DNA from: Owenia fusiformis
Lineage: Eukaryota; Annelida; Polychaeta; Sabellida; Oweniidae
Direction: 5' to 3'
Assembly: GCA_903813345.2 (NCBI GenBank)
Contig: CAIIXF020000002.1
Span: forward strand, 3,448,001 to 3,512,000
Length of the DNA: 64,000 bases
A program made the position numbers and the translations under genes. The first letter of the stretch is position 1. Every line of letters begins with the position of its first letter. Under the pieces are notes generated by a model. That model was given only the letters and a program-made list of their open reading frames with translations. It made no database searches and was not told where the DNA came from. Shown here in pieces: positions 46,808 to 58,900 of this stretch.

Positions 46808-47196
46808 TTATAGAAATGGATTTATCAAAAAGGTTGTGCTATTCATTTTAAGCGACGCAGTATGCATTACACTTCTCTGGAAAACTGTGAGATAGAAAAA
46901 TGTAACAAATAGTCTGTAGTTTGTAGACGTAGACCCCAAAGGCCGACGTCGGTTGCAAAAACAATGGATAATAATGTCATTTTTGGCGAGGATATCAAAT
47001 CCACTGTTCTCACAAAAAATGATTAACATCTTAAAGTACATATTAAAGTATTTAATAAAACAGAAATAAAGGTCAGTGGGACAAACGTGCTAGTATGATC
47101 TGATGTCAAACTTCTCTCAAATCTTCAATTTATTTTGACAACTATTCTCTTTGATTTACATTCGTTTTATGTCTTAACTTTTCTTCGGGTAAACAA

Positions 47197-49726
47197 TAGG
47201 GTGGTCCAAAATATGGCGAAAAACCAACTTTCTTTCGGATCATCTTCCTCATTTGACTTACTGTTGTCCATGACCTAAAACACCTGCACACCAAATTTTG
47301 AGACCCAAATCCCATGGGAAATTTACCCACGCATCGACTGAAAAATTCGGTTATTTCATGATTTTTTGCTATTTTCGATAAATTGCCATCTCCTTTTTCC
47401 TGGTATAAAATGTTTCTATATTTTCATAATAAACATTGTTGTAGGACTCTTTATTACTTAATAATACTAGGAGCCCAAACACCAAATTTTGAGACCCAAA
47501 TCCCATGTGAAATTTACCCATGCTTTGACTGAAAAATTGTGATTTTCACAGTTTTGTCCGATTTTCAATAGATTACTGTCTCCATTTTCCTGGTATAATA
47601 TGTTTCTATTTTTTCATAATAAATATTTTTGGATGACTCTTTATTACTTCATAATACTAGGAACCCATACACCAAATTTTGAGACCCAAATCCCATGGAA
47701 AATTTACCCATGGTTTGACTGAAAAATTGTGATTTTCACATTTTTTCCGATTTTCAATAAATTGCTGTCTCCATTTTCCTGGTACGATATGTTTTTATAA
47801 TTTTTGAGGACTCTTTATTACTTCATAATACTAAAAACCCATACACCAAATATCCACCAAATTTTGAGACCCAAATCCAATGAGAACGTTACTCATGCTT
47901 TGACTGAAAACTGGTGCTTATGATAGCTTATGGTGTCTGTTTTAGGGGCATAATATGTTAATAAACATTATGGTAATTCCTTCTTAATCCAAAGAAACAC
48001 CTAAATATCAAGACTTTAAGTCTTATTGCAAGGCGACAAATTCAGTAGTTTGGAGAAAATTTATGATCTTTTACTTGTACATTTATATACTGTGGTTAAT
48101 ATTAAGAAGTGATGACTCGACAGCAACTTAAATGCCTTGAAGATTTGGTTTGTTGGTTTCAGTAGGGATACATCACAGGACTTTGTTTGGATTTGTGTGA
48201 GATGTTATATTCTTTCTCACATCTTTGCAGGGTAAGGTCAAATATCAAATCTGATTTTCTTTGGAGAAATGATTTTTGATTGATCAATGTATCAATGGCA
48301 TGGTCTCTGTTGTAACCAGTAAGCCTGTACCAAATCTTCAAGGGATTCGAGCTTCCACTGAGCTTTGTCATTTCTCTGAAAATGTTCATGCCCTGAAAGT
48401 ACACAATGTAGAAGATAGGAAGAGCAATGAGAAACACTTAAGGTAATTCTGTATGTTCAGAAATTTTAAGTGGAGTCCAATGTTATTTCTGGAACTCGTT
48501 CCATACTTGGTCAGCTCTTTCAATTTTACACTGAGTTCAAATATGTATTTAGATTATTAGTTGATGGTTAGTAATTTTCTATAATGTACTATGTGCTATG
48601 TTTATACACTGTTTGTGCATCTGAATGGAATGAGTAACACGGGGCTCCAATTAGGAAGCCATTAAAACTGAAAATAAGGAATTACCTTAAAGTACTATAT
48701 AACCATCTTTCACGATGTAACGTATGTAAGGCCAAACAGGATAATTAAGACAACGTGTAATACAATTTATTACAAATTGCACATCACACAACAATGATAT
48801 GGTGCTCTAAACGACAAAAATCAAAAGTATATGATCAAAGCAAACGTGAATTTCCCATGGGGTTCAGGTCTAAACATTTGGTACATATTAAATGTATGGG
48901 TTCCTAGTATTAAGAACGTATTAATGTCCTCCTAAAATGTTTAAAAACTAAATATAAGATTAATGTTAATCTATTGAAAATAGGAGAAAATTCGCAGAAA
49001 ATCACAAATTTTTGATTGAAGCATGAATTAATTTCTCATGGGGCCAGGGTCTCAAAATTTGGTGCATATTTGGGGTATGGGTTCCTCGTATTATGAAGTA
49101 ATAAAGAGTCCTCCCAAAATATTTATTATAAAAAATAGAAACATATAATACCAGGAAAATAGAGATGTATTGTATTGTATATGAAATAACCCAATTTTTC
49201 AGTCGAAGCGTGGGTAAATTTCCCATGGGATTTGGGTCTCAAAATTTGATGTATGGGTTCCTAAGTATTATAAAGTAATAAAGAGTCATCCAAAAATATT
49301 TATTATGAAAAGACATCTACCATTTTATACCAGGAAAATGGAGATGGCAATTTATCGAAAATAGCAAAAAATCATGAAATAACCGAATTTTTCAGTCGAA
49401 GCGTGGGTAAATTTCCCATGGGATTTGGGTCTCAACATTTCATATATGGGTTCCTAGTATTATGAAGTAATAAAGAGTCCTACAAAAATGTTTATTATGA
49501 AAAAATAGAAACATATTATACCAGGAAAAGGGAGATGACAATTTATCGAAAATAGCAAAAAATCATGAAATAACCGAATTTTCAGTCGAAGCGTGGGTAA
49601 ATTTCCCATGTGATTTGGGTCTTAAAATTTGGTGTGCAGGTGTTTTAGGTCATGGACAACAGTAAGTCAAATGAGGAAGATGATCTGAAACAAAGTTGGT
49701 TTTTCGCCATATTTTGGACCACCCTA
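47197..49726. mobile_element. 2,530-bp hAT-like element with arrayed inverted arms, D2 only
   Basis: Ends TAGGGTGGTCCAAAATATGG and its complement. The 8-bp GTAAACAA at 47,189-47,196 is repeated at 49,727-49,734, and D1 (26,820-26,840) has a single copy. TIR start and 8-bp duplication fit the hAT superfamily. The left arm holds about four direct units of about 190 bp (starts near 47,290, 47,481, 47,671, 47,854), each with ACCAAATTTTGAGACCCAAA. The right arm holds about five inverted units (near 48,852, 49,030, 49,215, 49,410, 49,600). The centre (about 48,000-48,850) has a 92-codon minus frame with no known homology. No transposase. Confidence 0.92.
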
Positions 49727-49734
49727 GTAAACAA

Positions 49735-51161
49735 TTGATCTAATTCTGAAATAATCACACTCATTTCGACAATAATAATAACTGATTTATTATGCATTGA
49801 ATTGAATATATTGTCCACTTCAAATGTTTGATATGAATTTAAAACACATTTAATTTTCACTATTGAAATAACTAAGCAATCGACCCACTTGACAATGCGG
49901 ACCTAGTCGAAAGGATAGGTATCGATATGGTGAACTGAATTCAACAATGTTTTTCTTTTTCTTTTAATCCAATTATTGAAATTATTCTGTAAAAAACACG
50001 GTCCTTTATGTAATGTTGACTGATTGACAACAATTTAATGCGAAAATTATTTAGAAATATTTTATATAACTGTTTTTGTTAACATCTTTTGTTTTTAGTG
50101 CCATTTTTTTGGTCCTTTCTACCAATTCTTGAGAATGAAATAAAATGTCTTTCCGGACCTTGTTGGAACAAAATAGCATATACAACATGTTTTTAGACCT
50201 CTCAACATTATAGTTATACAAAGGAACTTTTGGTTGATTTTTTAAAAAGAATTCAAAAATTAAAACAACCCCCCCCCCAAACAAAAAATAGAAATCAAGA
50301 TAAACATTTATTTCATTAACAAGATACTTTTTTAAAATCAACAAAAATCTTTTTTGTACAATTACAATATTGGGAGACCTAAACATGTTGTGTTTATGGC
50401 TTTTTGTTCCAGTGAGGTTCCGAAAGATGTTTCATTTCATTCTGAACATATGATACCAAGAACAAAAGAAGTGTTTGATGTGTTTTCTAAAACAATATAG
50501 AGAAAACAATTTTTTTTTCAAATGATATTGTTACCATTCAAAAGATGACTATTAAATTGACGATGTGTAAAATCTTTAGAATTTTTTTATGACTGGTTTA
50601 AGAGAAACGTGTGTTCAAAAATTTCACCATATCGATACCACTCCTTTAGCGAATTGCGAAACTTGGATATGACTCAAAACGTCCTTGTATTTCTTCACTT
50701 GGGAATAAGGTCAATTAGGCCTACAATCATATTTCAATTGTTTGAAATATGATAGATTCTTAATTAAAACCAAAAAGCCATGGTGCTATATTTTAGATAT
50801 TAACTTTTATTCGAAGGCTTCCAATAAAATATCATTTTTGATGGCATCTACGTGAGGATATGGTCAAGTCTCAAGGCACGCATTAGAAATAAGAACGTTT
50901 ACTGCTTTTTGTGAGTCTGGGTGGACATTTTCAAACCAATATAACTCTGTCTATTTAGGCCTATGTAGGAAAAGTCTCATACAGCATACGTTAATAACGA
51001 AATTGCTTTTCTTCATCCTTGGTCAAGTTCATTGAAATGTACAGAAATCGACGTGCCTTAGTGCCCCGGGCTGAGTACCCACCTTGGTAAAGGGAACGCC
51101 GGGGGGCAACGCCAGCCGTTTCAGATCTCAAATCAATCTCAAAACCATGTGTGTAGCAGAT
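49735..51161. other. Intergenic DNA conserved with D1
   Basis: Aligns with D1 26,840-27,850 except about 50,205-50,590, which is D2-only or lost from D1 and contains C- and T-runs. No gene. Confidence 0.5.
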
Positions 51162-51396
51162 TCATTCAATTCTGAAAGATGGCTGGTGATCCCAGATTTC
51201 GAATTTTTTGTAATAAGTGAATGTATCAACAGCAGAGGCCCATCGAGATGACGATCCTCCAAAGAACGTGGAAAAATAGATGGCGTTTGCCATGACGCTG
51301 GTTGTACCACGGTAGTTGATATCCGTCATAGAGAGAACAAGTCGTCCGTCAACCCATACCCTGGCAATACCGTCCCTACGTCCAGGAGCGTTCATT
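51162..51396 (-). CDS. PL14-like lyase, last exon (D2)
   Basis: Contains the conserved YFSTFFGG strand and stop codon. The paralogous orphan exon is at 27,851-28,085. Confidence 0.75.
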
Positions 51397-53356
51397 CTGA
51401 AGTAGAGAAATAACATCATCATTCTGTACACCCAGAAAAAATCTCTTTAAGCTTACTGTAGTGTAAATGTGTATCAATCAACTAATAACCGGGATAATTA
51501 AACAAAGAAAATAGTTCTGTGTGAGAATTTAATTGGTAATTTGGCTTTGTTCATCTTAATTATCGAAACCCATTTGCCCAATCAAAATCTTCTCCAAATG
51601 TTAGCAGCCAACATTCACTGATTTTCAGACATTTAAAGCAGGTATGTGAAATAAGTAGTTCATACATAAGACAGACATAAGATGGCATTGTGGTGTTGTT
51701 AAAAAAAGTGGACTACACACTGCCATCTTTTTATGAACATTCTTTCAATTACTCCAGGCCCGAATCCCCTTGCCAAAATTTCTTCCAAAATCACGATGTA
51801 GTGTTTCACCATTTAGAACGTTTCTAAGTGATCTTTGGGCCAAATTTGGAAAATGCGAAGCCCATGATGTAGACTATAATGACCTTATGTATTGCTGAAT
51901 TTTTATCCATTTGCCCTTTGTAAAGTGGAAGGAACGACGTCCTAGAGAATGACCGTAATCAAAGTTACAATGCACTTCAGGACGACTGCAAAAGTCACTT
52001 GCTTGTGTCATAGGACTGTACAGGTAGATTTCCCCAGCGCCATTCCTCCTCCACATGAATCTTAAAGCACACACAATTTAATATTAAGAATCAGAGATAG
52101 ATGTGACCTTTAAATATCAATAATTGAATCTCTTTCCAAAAAACAATCGTAAAGTAATGGTGTGTTGGAAGTAAAATAATGGTGTGTTAGAAGTAAAGTA
52201 ATGGTGTGTTGGAAGTAAAGTAATCGTGTGATACCTGTACAAGTTGTCTCGTTTGTAAAATAAGATGCCTTAAAAAAGAATATGATGGAAAATTGTGTGA
52301 CTCTTATGATATTATGTATATTGTATATGTTAATGTAACTGCTTTCAAATGTTTTCTATGAATAAAAAGAGGAATTAAAAAAAGAAAAAAAGATTTAGAG
52401 CCTGGTGAATGCTCTGACGGGGGCTCTGAGGAGAAAATAAAGTTTTGATGCTAACTAGATAATAGTAATGACATATAAGTAAGCAGCCTTATTGATATTG
52501 GGTGTTTCGATGTTAAAAGATGAATGAATTTAGGATCGCATAAAATTCAGTGAATGCTGTTTGACTGATGGCTGGATTGCGATTCACCTAATCTGATTGG
52601 ATAAGACTTGATCAAAGGATCTTTAATTCGCTTTTTGAGAAAATAGAACTTTTTGAAAATGTTTCATCATTGCGCTGTAAAAATGGTTATACAGACATAA
52701 TATATGAGTGTTTTCTCAACTTACCTTGTAGAATAACACATTGAAGATCTTCCGCCACTACATGTACCCCTTCCGCCATATAATCCCGGCAACTTGCCAC
52801 CAAGCACAAAATGGAAGTTTGGGGCAAAATATATCTGGGAATAAAGAAAGGATAAGAATGATTAAAAGATGCCTATTCATTTATCACTTAATAACATTAC
52901 TCTTTCCATTCGTTCGTCTTCGCTTCTTAAAATTAGACTCTGTACGCAGGGGTATGATAAAATAATTCAATTGAGAAATAATTCACTTAAAATGAGTCTT
53001 CGCAGTTGAGTACGTCAAACAAATGGAATAGATAGAAGGGCATAAAAAGATAATTAAGGTAGAAATTAAATTAAAACGAACATATCGGACACAATTACAT
53101 ACCTCATAGGTTAATGTACAAGAATTCTGTGGGGGAAACGGTCGTGCTAGAAATCGCACACCCCCGATGTTGTTCTTTTTCCCTGAGACTGAATTTTTCT
53201 TGTAGGCAATCCTCAGTACATTTCCCGGTGCACCTGTGGGGTCAGGAACTACTTTCATATTGTGTCTGCGATGTATCACGTTCGTAACGTTCCACCCTGG
53301 CAACGGGTAACCAGTTGTAGGAAACGGGCGTTGTTGCCATAGTATCTTGCTTTCAA
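51162..53356 (-). CDS. PL14-like polysaccharide lyase, four 3' exons
   Basis: Minus-strand gene. Exons in transcript order are 53,356-53,103, 52,834-52,725, 52,060-51,884 and 51,396-51,162, with GT-AG borders and phases 0, 2 and 2 that join without stops, giving about 257 residues. Landmarks: GAPGNVLRIAY and GGVRFLARPF in the first; IYFAPNFHFVLGGKLPGLYG in the second; RFMWRRNGAGEIYLY and SFHFTKGKWIKI in the third; GIARVWVDGRL and YFSTFFGGSSSRW in the last. This order and GGKLPGLYGG are typical of PL14/PL20-type beta-jelly-roll lyases, known from molluscs, fungi and algal viruses, which cleave uronic-acid polymers such as alginate or glucuronan by beta-elimination. Substrate cannot be inferred. 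The 5' exon with a signal peptide was not found between 53.4 and 55.8 kb. Confidence 0.75.
51755..51866. mobile_element. Decayed GTAGCCAGG-family relative
   Basis: Interior sequence (CCAAAATTTCTTCCAAAATCA, TTTCACCATTTAGAAC) resembles the element at 3,883 but the ends are lost. Lies in a lyase intron. Confidence 0.45.
51884..52060 (-). CDS. PL14-like lyase, third visible exon
   Basis: 177 nt, acceptor GCTTTAAG, donor AAG/GTCATT. Encodes FMWRRNGAGEIYLYSP and a Cys pair (DFCSRPEVHC). Confidence 0.7.
52151..52231. repeat. Short tandem repeat, about 23 bp, 3-4 units
   Basis: AGTAATGGTGTGTTGGAAGT-like units in a lyase intron. Confidence 0.8.
52725..52834 (-). CDS. PL14-like lyase, second visible exon
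   Basis: 110 nt, acceptor TTATTCCCAG, donor ACAAG/GTAAG. Encodes the diagnostic GGKLPGLYGG and a glycine/cysteine-rich loop. No ATG-led frame covers this exon; I found it by reading between the flanking exons. Confidence 0.75.
53103..53356 (-). CDS. PL14-like lyase, first visible exon
   Basis: 254 nt, acceptor TTTATGTTCAG, donor TATGAG/GTATGT. Encodes the N-terminal strand region up to LTYE. Confidence 0.7.
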
Positions 53357-54155
53357 CTGAACATAAATCCAAATGTTTATCTATTCTTATTTTTGTGATA
53401 AACACCGTAAAAACTTTATAGATGTGATAAACTACAGTATATTCATTTTACAGAAGCCTTCAAAGGTTTTAGATATATAGATTTTTGCCGAATTCTTGGT
53501 AAATTATCTAACAAATATCATTATCGGACTCCGGTTTTTATATCGAAATCAAAACATAAATTAAATGCCCCCCCCCCCACCATGAATACTTACTGATGCA
53601 CACACACAATGAGAAAACAATCGTAGAGAAAAACATATTGTATATTTATATTTATTGTATATTTAATTATCTGTGGGGCAACTTTTATTTTATATTAAAT
53701 TTCTGGCCTAATTTTGATGACCTATTTAAAAAAACTAGTTTTGTTTCCAGAACGCCCATACCTACCTACATACCTACTTAACATAATATATTGCCTTGAC
53801 TCTGATATTTCGAACAACATGTTTCCACTGGCATATTCTTGTTAAAGCTAAATCCATATATTTTGCCCATTTTTGGATAAAAAGTTCTATAGTTGCAAAT
53901 TGATATACTGATGAATTGTACCTTAATGAATTGTTTGCAATAAATGCGTATACAATGACAATCTTAGCTGAGCAGTCGTTTCTTAAATTATTCAATAATC
54001 ATCAAGGTGACAATGACCTTAAATGACCATTCTGATTGCTTCAAGTATTCTGTACATATTCAGATTAAAATAATGAACGTAGACAAGAGAGATAAAGTAA
54101 AAATATCAAGTTACAAAACGTCAATTGTCCTTTTTTCTCTCAAATTTAACCGTAG
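53357..54155. other. No gene recognised
   Basis: Presumed upstream intron of the lyase gene. A C-run near 53,568; no signal-peptide exon identified. Confidence 0.4.
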
Positions 54156-55209
54156 GGGAACATGGGGCAAAATGGCCCCGTGTGGCAAAATGGCCCATCG
54201 AAATATCTCAGTTTGAACTATGAAAATAAGGTTCATCAAAAGTCACATAATATTGAATTTTGAAATTTCCATCACCTTCTCGACTGTCCTTTTTTAGCAT
54301 AGCAGCGTCTCGCCTTACGTAAAAGGTAGTTCTTCCTTTCATTCTCTTTTTGAAAATTACCCATCCCTCGAGAATCTCTAAAAAATCCGGCAACAATAGA
54401 ATATCGTTTTGAATTAATAACAGTTTACATAATGTATGCATATTCATTCATTATGTGTAAAAATTTCGAGCTTCAAATGTTAGGGAAATTAAAATGACGT
54501 CTATTTGAAAATTCACATGTGGGGCAAAACGGCCCACAAAGGTTACAACATACAAAAATCTAAATAAATTATAACAATTGATTTTCAGATATAACGATTA
54601 TAGCATTTGGTTTGTTCCTTATTTCCTTCCGACATCGAATGACTAGTTTAGTTTAGTTTTAGTTTATTTAGTTTATTTCAAACAAATAAATAAAACTAGA
54701 ATTATGGTAAGGGTTATAGTTAAAGAATACTTTATCTTTCTAAGGTTTTTACGTCTGAGATAAGATGTGTGTGGAAGAGTCTTGTAATTGATTAATCTTG
54801 GTTAAAAAAAACCATGTAATAGAGGGTCAGCCGTTTTGCCCCACCCATGGGCCGTTTTGCCGTCAGTCTCAACATTCACTCTCAACATTCGGTATTTTTG
54901 ACCACTGAAAAATCACAGAAAATAGTCCTAGGCAAGTATAAACACTCCAATTTAGATCACAACTGAAGGGCGTAGCCAGCTTTCAATCGGGGGGGGGGGG
55001 GGGGGGGGCGGGGGGTCGATCGCCAATTCGTTTTTCGGTTTTCAGTCAGGGGGTGAGATCTTGGCATAAGCAAGGCAAAACAAGAAAAATTAAGATCTGT
55101 TTGCTACGCCTATGCAACTCAGTGCGCGATGATTGACAGATAAGAAAATACCCCCAACGGAACAATTTAAAATTTAATTTTGAGGGCCGTTTTGCCCCAT
55201 ATGTTCCCA
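54156..55209. mobile_element. About 1.05-kb TIR element with nested insertion
   Basis: Ends GGGAACATGGGGCAAAATGG and, at the right, GGCCGTTTTGCCCCATATGT. GGGGCAAAA(T/C)GGCC-type phrases recur inside (54,520-54,540, 54,829-54,860). A GTAGCCAGG-family element is nested at 54,967-55,118. No coding sequence. Confidence 0.75.
54967..55118. mobile_element. GTAGCCAGG-family element nested in the 54.2-kb element
   Basis: GGGCGTAGCCAGC at the left with a long G-run, and TTTGCTACGCCTATGC at the right. Confidence 0.65.
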
Positions 55210-55830
55210 TGATACTTTCAAGAGTTAATTAATTAATTTAAATATTTTCATTAAGATTAAATTTCTCAAGTTGTTCAAAATTGAACTTCTGAAATTAAAA
55301 CAAATAAGCCGAAAGAAAAATCTAGATTAGTATACATCCGAAAGTAAATACATGTCCCTTTGAAGATGAAAATTAAATTGTTCGTTGTTTTGATACGTTA
55401 CAGAAAGTACGACCGCGAGCGAAAACAGCAACCGATCGTACTTTTATCAGAAATTGATTGCACTTGAAAACTCATCTCAGAGTCTATATTTCATGTATAA
55501 ACTACCTTATCTGAATAAAAGACACATATTCTGACTTCTGGTGTGATTAAATAGTACTTTTATCCATCGCTTATCATCACTAAACATGAAAACAAATTTG
55601 AACAATTCTTCTATTTTGCTACTGCGCACGCGCAAATTTCATGCCAAACTTGGAAATAACGAATCGAAACCTTTTAACAATTTTTAACTTATTCGGAATT
55701 ATAGCTCAAAATACCGCACTCGACGTCCTGAATATGATTTGATTGTTAATAATTCTATTTAACCCTATTAATCAAACCAGAATCAAACACAAACGATTAG
55801 ACAAATCTCATGTTATTTGGTTTACGTCAG

Positions 55831-55838
55831 TGACGTCA
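55831..55838. promoter_or_regulatory. Palindromic CRE site
   Basis: TGACGTCA nine bases upstream of the palmitoyltransferase ATG, preceded by an overlapping TTTACGTCAG half site. It is a full CREB/ATF consensus. Position in the promoter or 5' UTR is inferred, as the transcription start is unknown. Confidence 0.5.
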
Positions 55839-55846
55839 CAACAAAA

Positions 55847-55961
55847 ATGGCACCTTTAGTTGCAAGGTGTTGTTTGGCAGGGCTTAGAAGTATCCCTGTA
55901 GTGTTCATAGTAGCTGTCATTGTCTGGTCATACTATGCCTATGTATTGCAGATGTGCGCAT
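55847..55961 (+). CDS. ZDHHC15-like exon 1
   Basis: ATG at 55,847; encodes TM1 ([18 protein letters not shown]). The frame is open upstream but without an ATG, and this start matches family N-termini. Donor GTAAGT. Confidence 0.9.
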
Positions 55962-58900
55962 GTAAGTACAGAACATGTCAAATTGAAAATCAATCATAAG
56001 ACATCACGTAATTTAGCTTGCAAAGCTCAGAAATTCGAACAGGAAGTGATATTTTTGTGGTTTTGTTTACATTTTTAATTTTATTCGTCATTTCTTGTGA
56101 ACGGAATATCGCTGTACATGGTACCAGCAATGACCGTTAAACAAGTAGTGATTATTTCAGCAACATACATGAGAGTGATTTTGTTTGAAATGAATGTTGC
56201 AGTTTGGTGTTTGTGTTTACATAGTCTAGTCTAGTGAGTCACTCATTGACTTTTGTGACATTCGTTTACAATAAATGGGATGGTCGCCCAAAACTGTTCA
56301 TTTTCGCAGTACTATAGTTCAGTATCAGAATTTGGAACATAAGGTAGTACTTTTTGAAAAGAACAGGGCGCTACTCAAAACTGTTCCTATTTGTTGTGGC
56401 TGGCTCCTTTGGCCGCGCTCGAGCGGTAGAGCATCAGACTTTGGCGGGGAGGTTTCTGGGTTCAATTCCTGCACTGGGCTTACTATATTCGCACATAGCC
56501 ATCTTTAGATAGATGACTATGCAAACCTTGATATTCCCTGTCCATGTTAAAGGTCTTTTACAAAAATGTAAGAAATCTTGGGAACATTTTACCCTATTTC
56601 AATCGATGCATAACATTCTAAAGTATTATTTTTCCAACTATATTGGGCTATCTAGAGTCGGGAGCCAGTGTAATTGATGAAAAATGTATTTTGAACTTGT
56701 TATTTTCAATGTCGTCTGACCAGGAAGTCTTGCCAATGCGCATGCGTGTAACCGGAAGCGGAAATCTCATGGCATGGAAGCGAATGCGCATAACCAATCT
56801 TCCTGAGAAGCCATCTTGAAAATTATCAACTCTTCAACGTTTTTCGTCAATTACACTGGCTCCCGACTCCAGCTAGCCCAATATGGTTAGAAAAACAATA
56901 CATTAAAATGTTATGCATCGATTGAAGTAGGGTAAATGTTTCCAAGATTTCTTACATTTTTACAAAAGACCTTTATAAAGGACTGGGAATATCAAGATAT
57001 GCAAAGCTTTCTCTCAGGAGATAGCTTTGTGCAAACTAAGTAACACTGGGCATTGAATTAAGCATACTGCCTTTCATGTCTAGTAGCTGCCCAGGAGTCT
57101 AACTACTCATATACATGAAAATAACCGTTAATTTGAATTTTAGACTTACCAGGTGTTTGTAAATTAAGGATTGTGAGTCTCGTACTGCACTGTTTTTCTT
57201 CAAACAAAAATGCCTTTCTGTCGTTGCATTGTTTTAGTGTACAGAGTTTCTCGGTTTAGCGACGTTTGGGTCCCCAAACCATGGGCTTTCAATCTTTTGA
57301 GTGCCCATGGTATAACAGTACAATGTACCATCAGAAAGGCATTTTTGTTTTGCTTTTAATGGAATAAATTTAAAGAAAAACGATGTAGTTTGAGACTCAC
57401 AATCCTTAATTATCAAACACCTGGTAGGTCTAAAATTCAAATTAATGGTTGTTTTCATGTATAGTAATAGTTAGACCCTGTGCAGTTACTAGACATGAAG
57501 TTGGGACAATACAGACAAAGGGAAAAAGTCGGACAATGTCCCATTGGTGTACAGCTAGCTGAAGAGATGTAAAAAAACAACACATATTTCTGGACTAGGA
57601 TTAAACTGTTGATTAAATCTGTAAATTATATTTTTCCTGTGATAATTCACCTCTTTACCTCATATAAACCTCATTTAAATCAATTGATTGAATGTTCAAA
57701 TTTTAGCCTCAAATAGACAGAGGGATTAGATCTGATGCAAGATATAAATCTGCTATTCACCATAGTTAATCGTCTTCTTATGTTTTCAGGGACAGTAGAA
57801 AATACTGGTGAAAAAGGTAAGTTAATGTCACTGGAATATTCATCCAATATCTAAGTCTATTGAGTAAATGTATCATATTTTGGATTTTGCAGCCAAAATT
57901 ATCAATTTAAATTATCTTTCTAAATAGTATTAAATCAGTGGAATGCCCTTGCTGCCTTATGCACCTAAGAACAGTGTGCAATCTACTTACAGAGGTGAAA
58001 GAACAGTGTGTGAATGAACGTGTTCCACATAAGGAATTCTCCTTTGATGGGAAAAACAATTGTTTAAAAACTTTTATGTAATAAAGTCCAATTTAACCTT
58101 GATAATATGTTCCAAACTAATAATTGCTTAATATGTAATGAATTATACAGTATATATTTTTGATTTATGTATTTATCAATTAAATGTGTTCTCTGCACAA
58201 GTTTAAACATTTTGATATACATATGTAGGATACAGTATGCATTTCCTATGTTTCAGTGATTTACCTTGTACTCTACCATCCCCTGTTGTTTATGTTTGCC
58301 TGGGCCTACTGGAAAACAATATTTACCCCAGTCGGAACAGTCCCAAAAGAGGTAAGTTTATTAACAATTTTGTGTAACATTACCCAAAAATGAAATTTCT
58401 CAACTTTTATTTTATTTTAGTCTTTGTATTATTTCATGCATGGGAAATGATTTTCACTGACCCACTCAAACCCAAGGTGTGTACAATACTGTGTAAAAAT
58501 TGCATAATATTTATAAATTTCAGTTCTATCTTCCCCCTGCTGACTTAGAAAGGTTTGAACATGCAGATAATGAAGACATACAAAGGGATATATTAGTAAA
58601 AGTTGTACGAGAGCGGAACTTACCAGTTCAATGTAGGACAAACTCTGGAGGTAAAGAATTTTTGAAAATATTAGCAGAAGTTTCACTAGAATTTCTCACA
58701 ACAGGCTAAATAAATGAAAACAACAGGCAAAATTAAAGGAAATCATAAAGTAGGAGGGAAATTAACGCAACAGATTTCGGACAGTCATATGTTGGATTTT
58801 GGCTATTTTCTGAGGATTTAAACAGGTGCATATGTTAGGCCAATGCATTACCTCCAGGAAAAGCACTTCTAGAGATGATAAAATAATTTCGACTTTGAGA

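Noticed and set aside
48159-48437. 92-codon minus frame in the hAT-like element as a transposase
   Set aside because: Too short and without hAT dimerisation or catalytic motifs.
56395-56480. Functional tRNA gene
   Set aside because: A and B box-like motifs exist, but acceptor and anticodon stems do not pair properly; a SINE head fits better.
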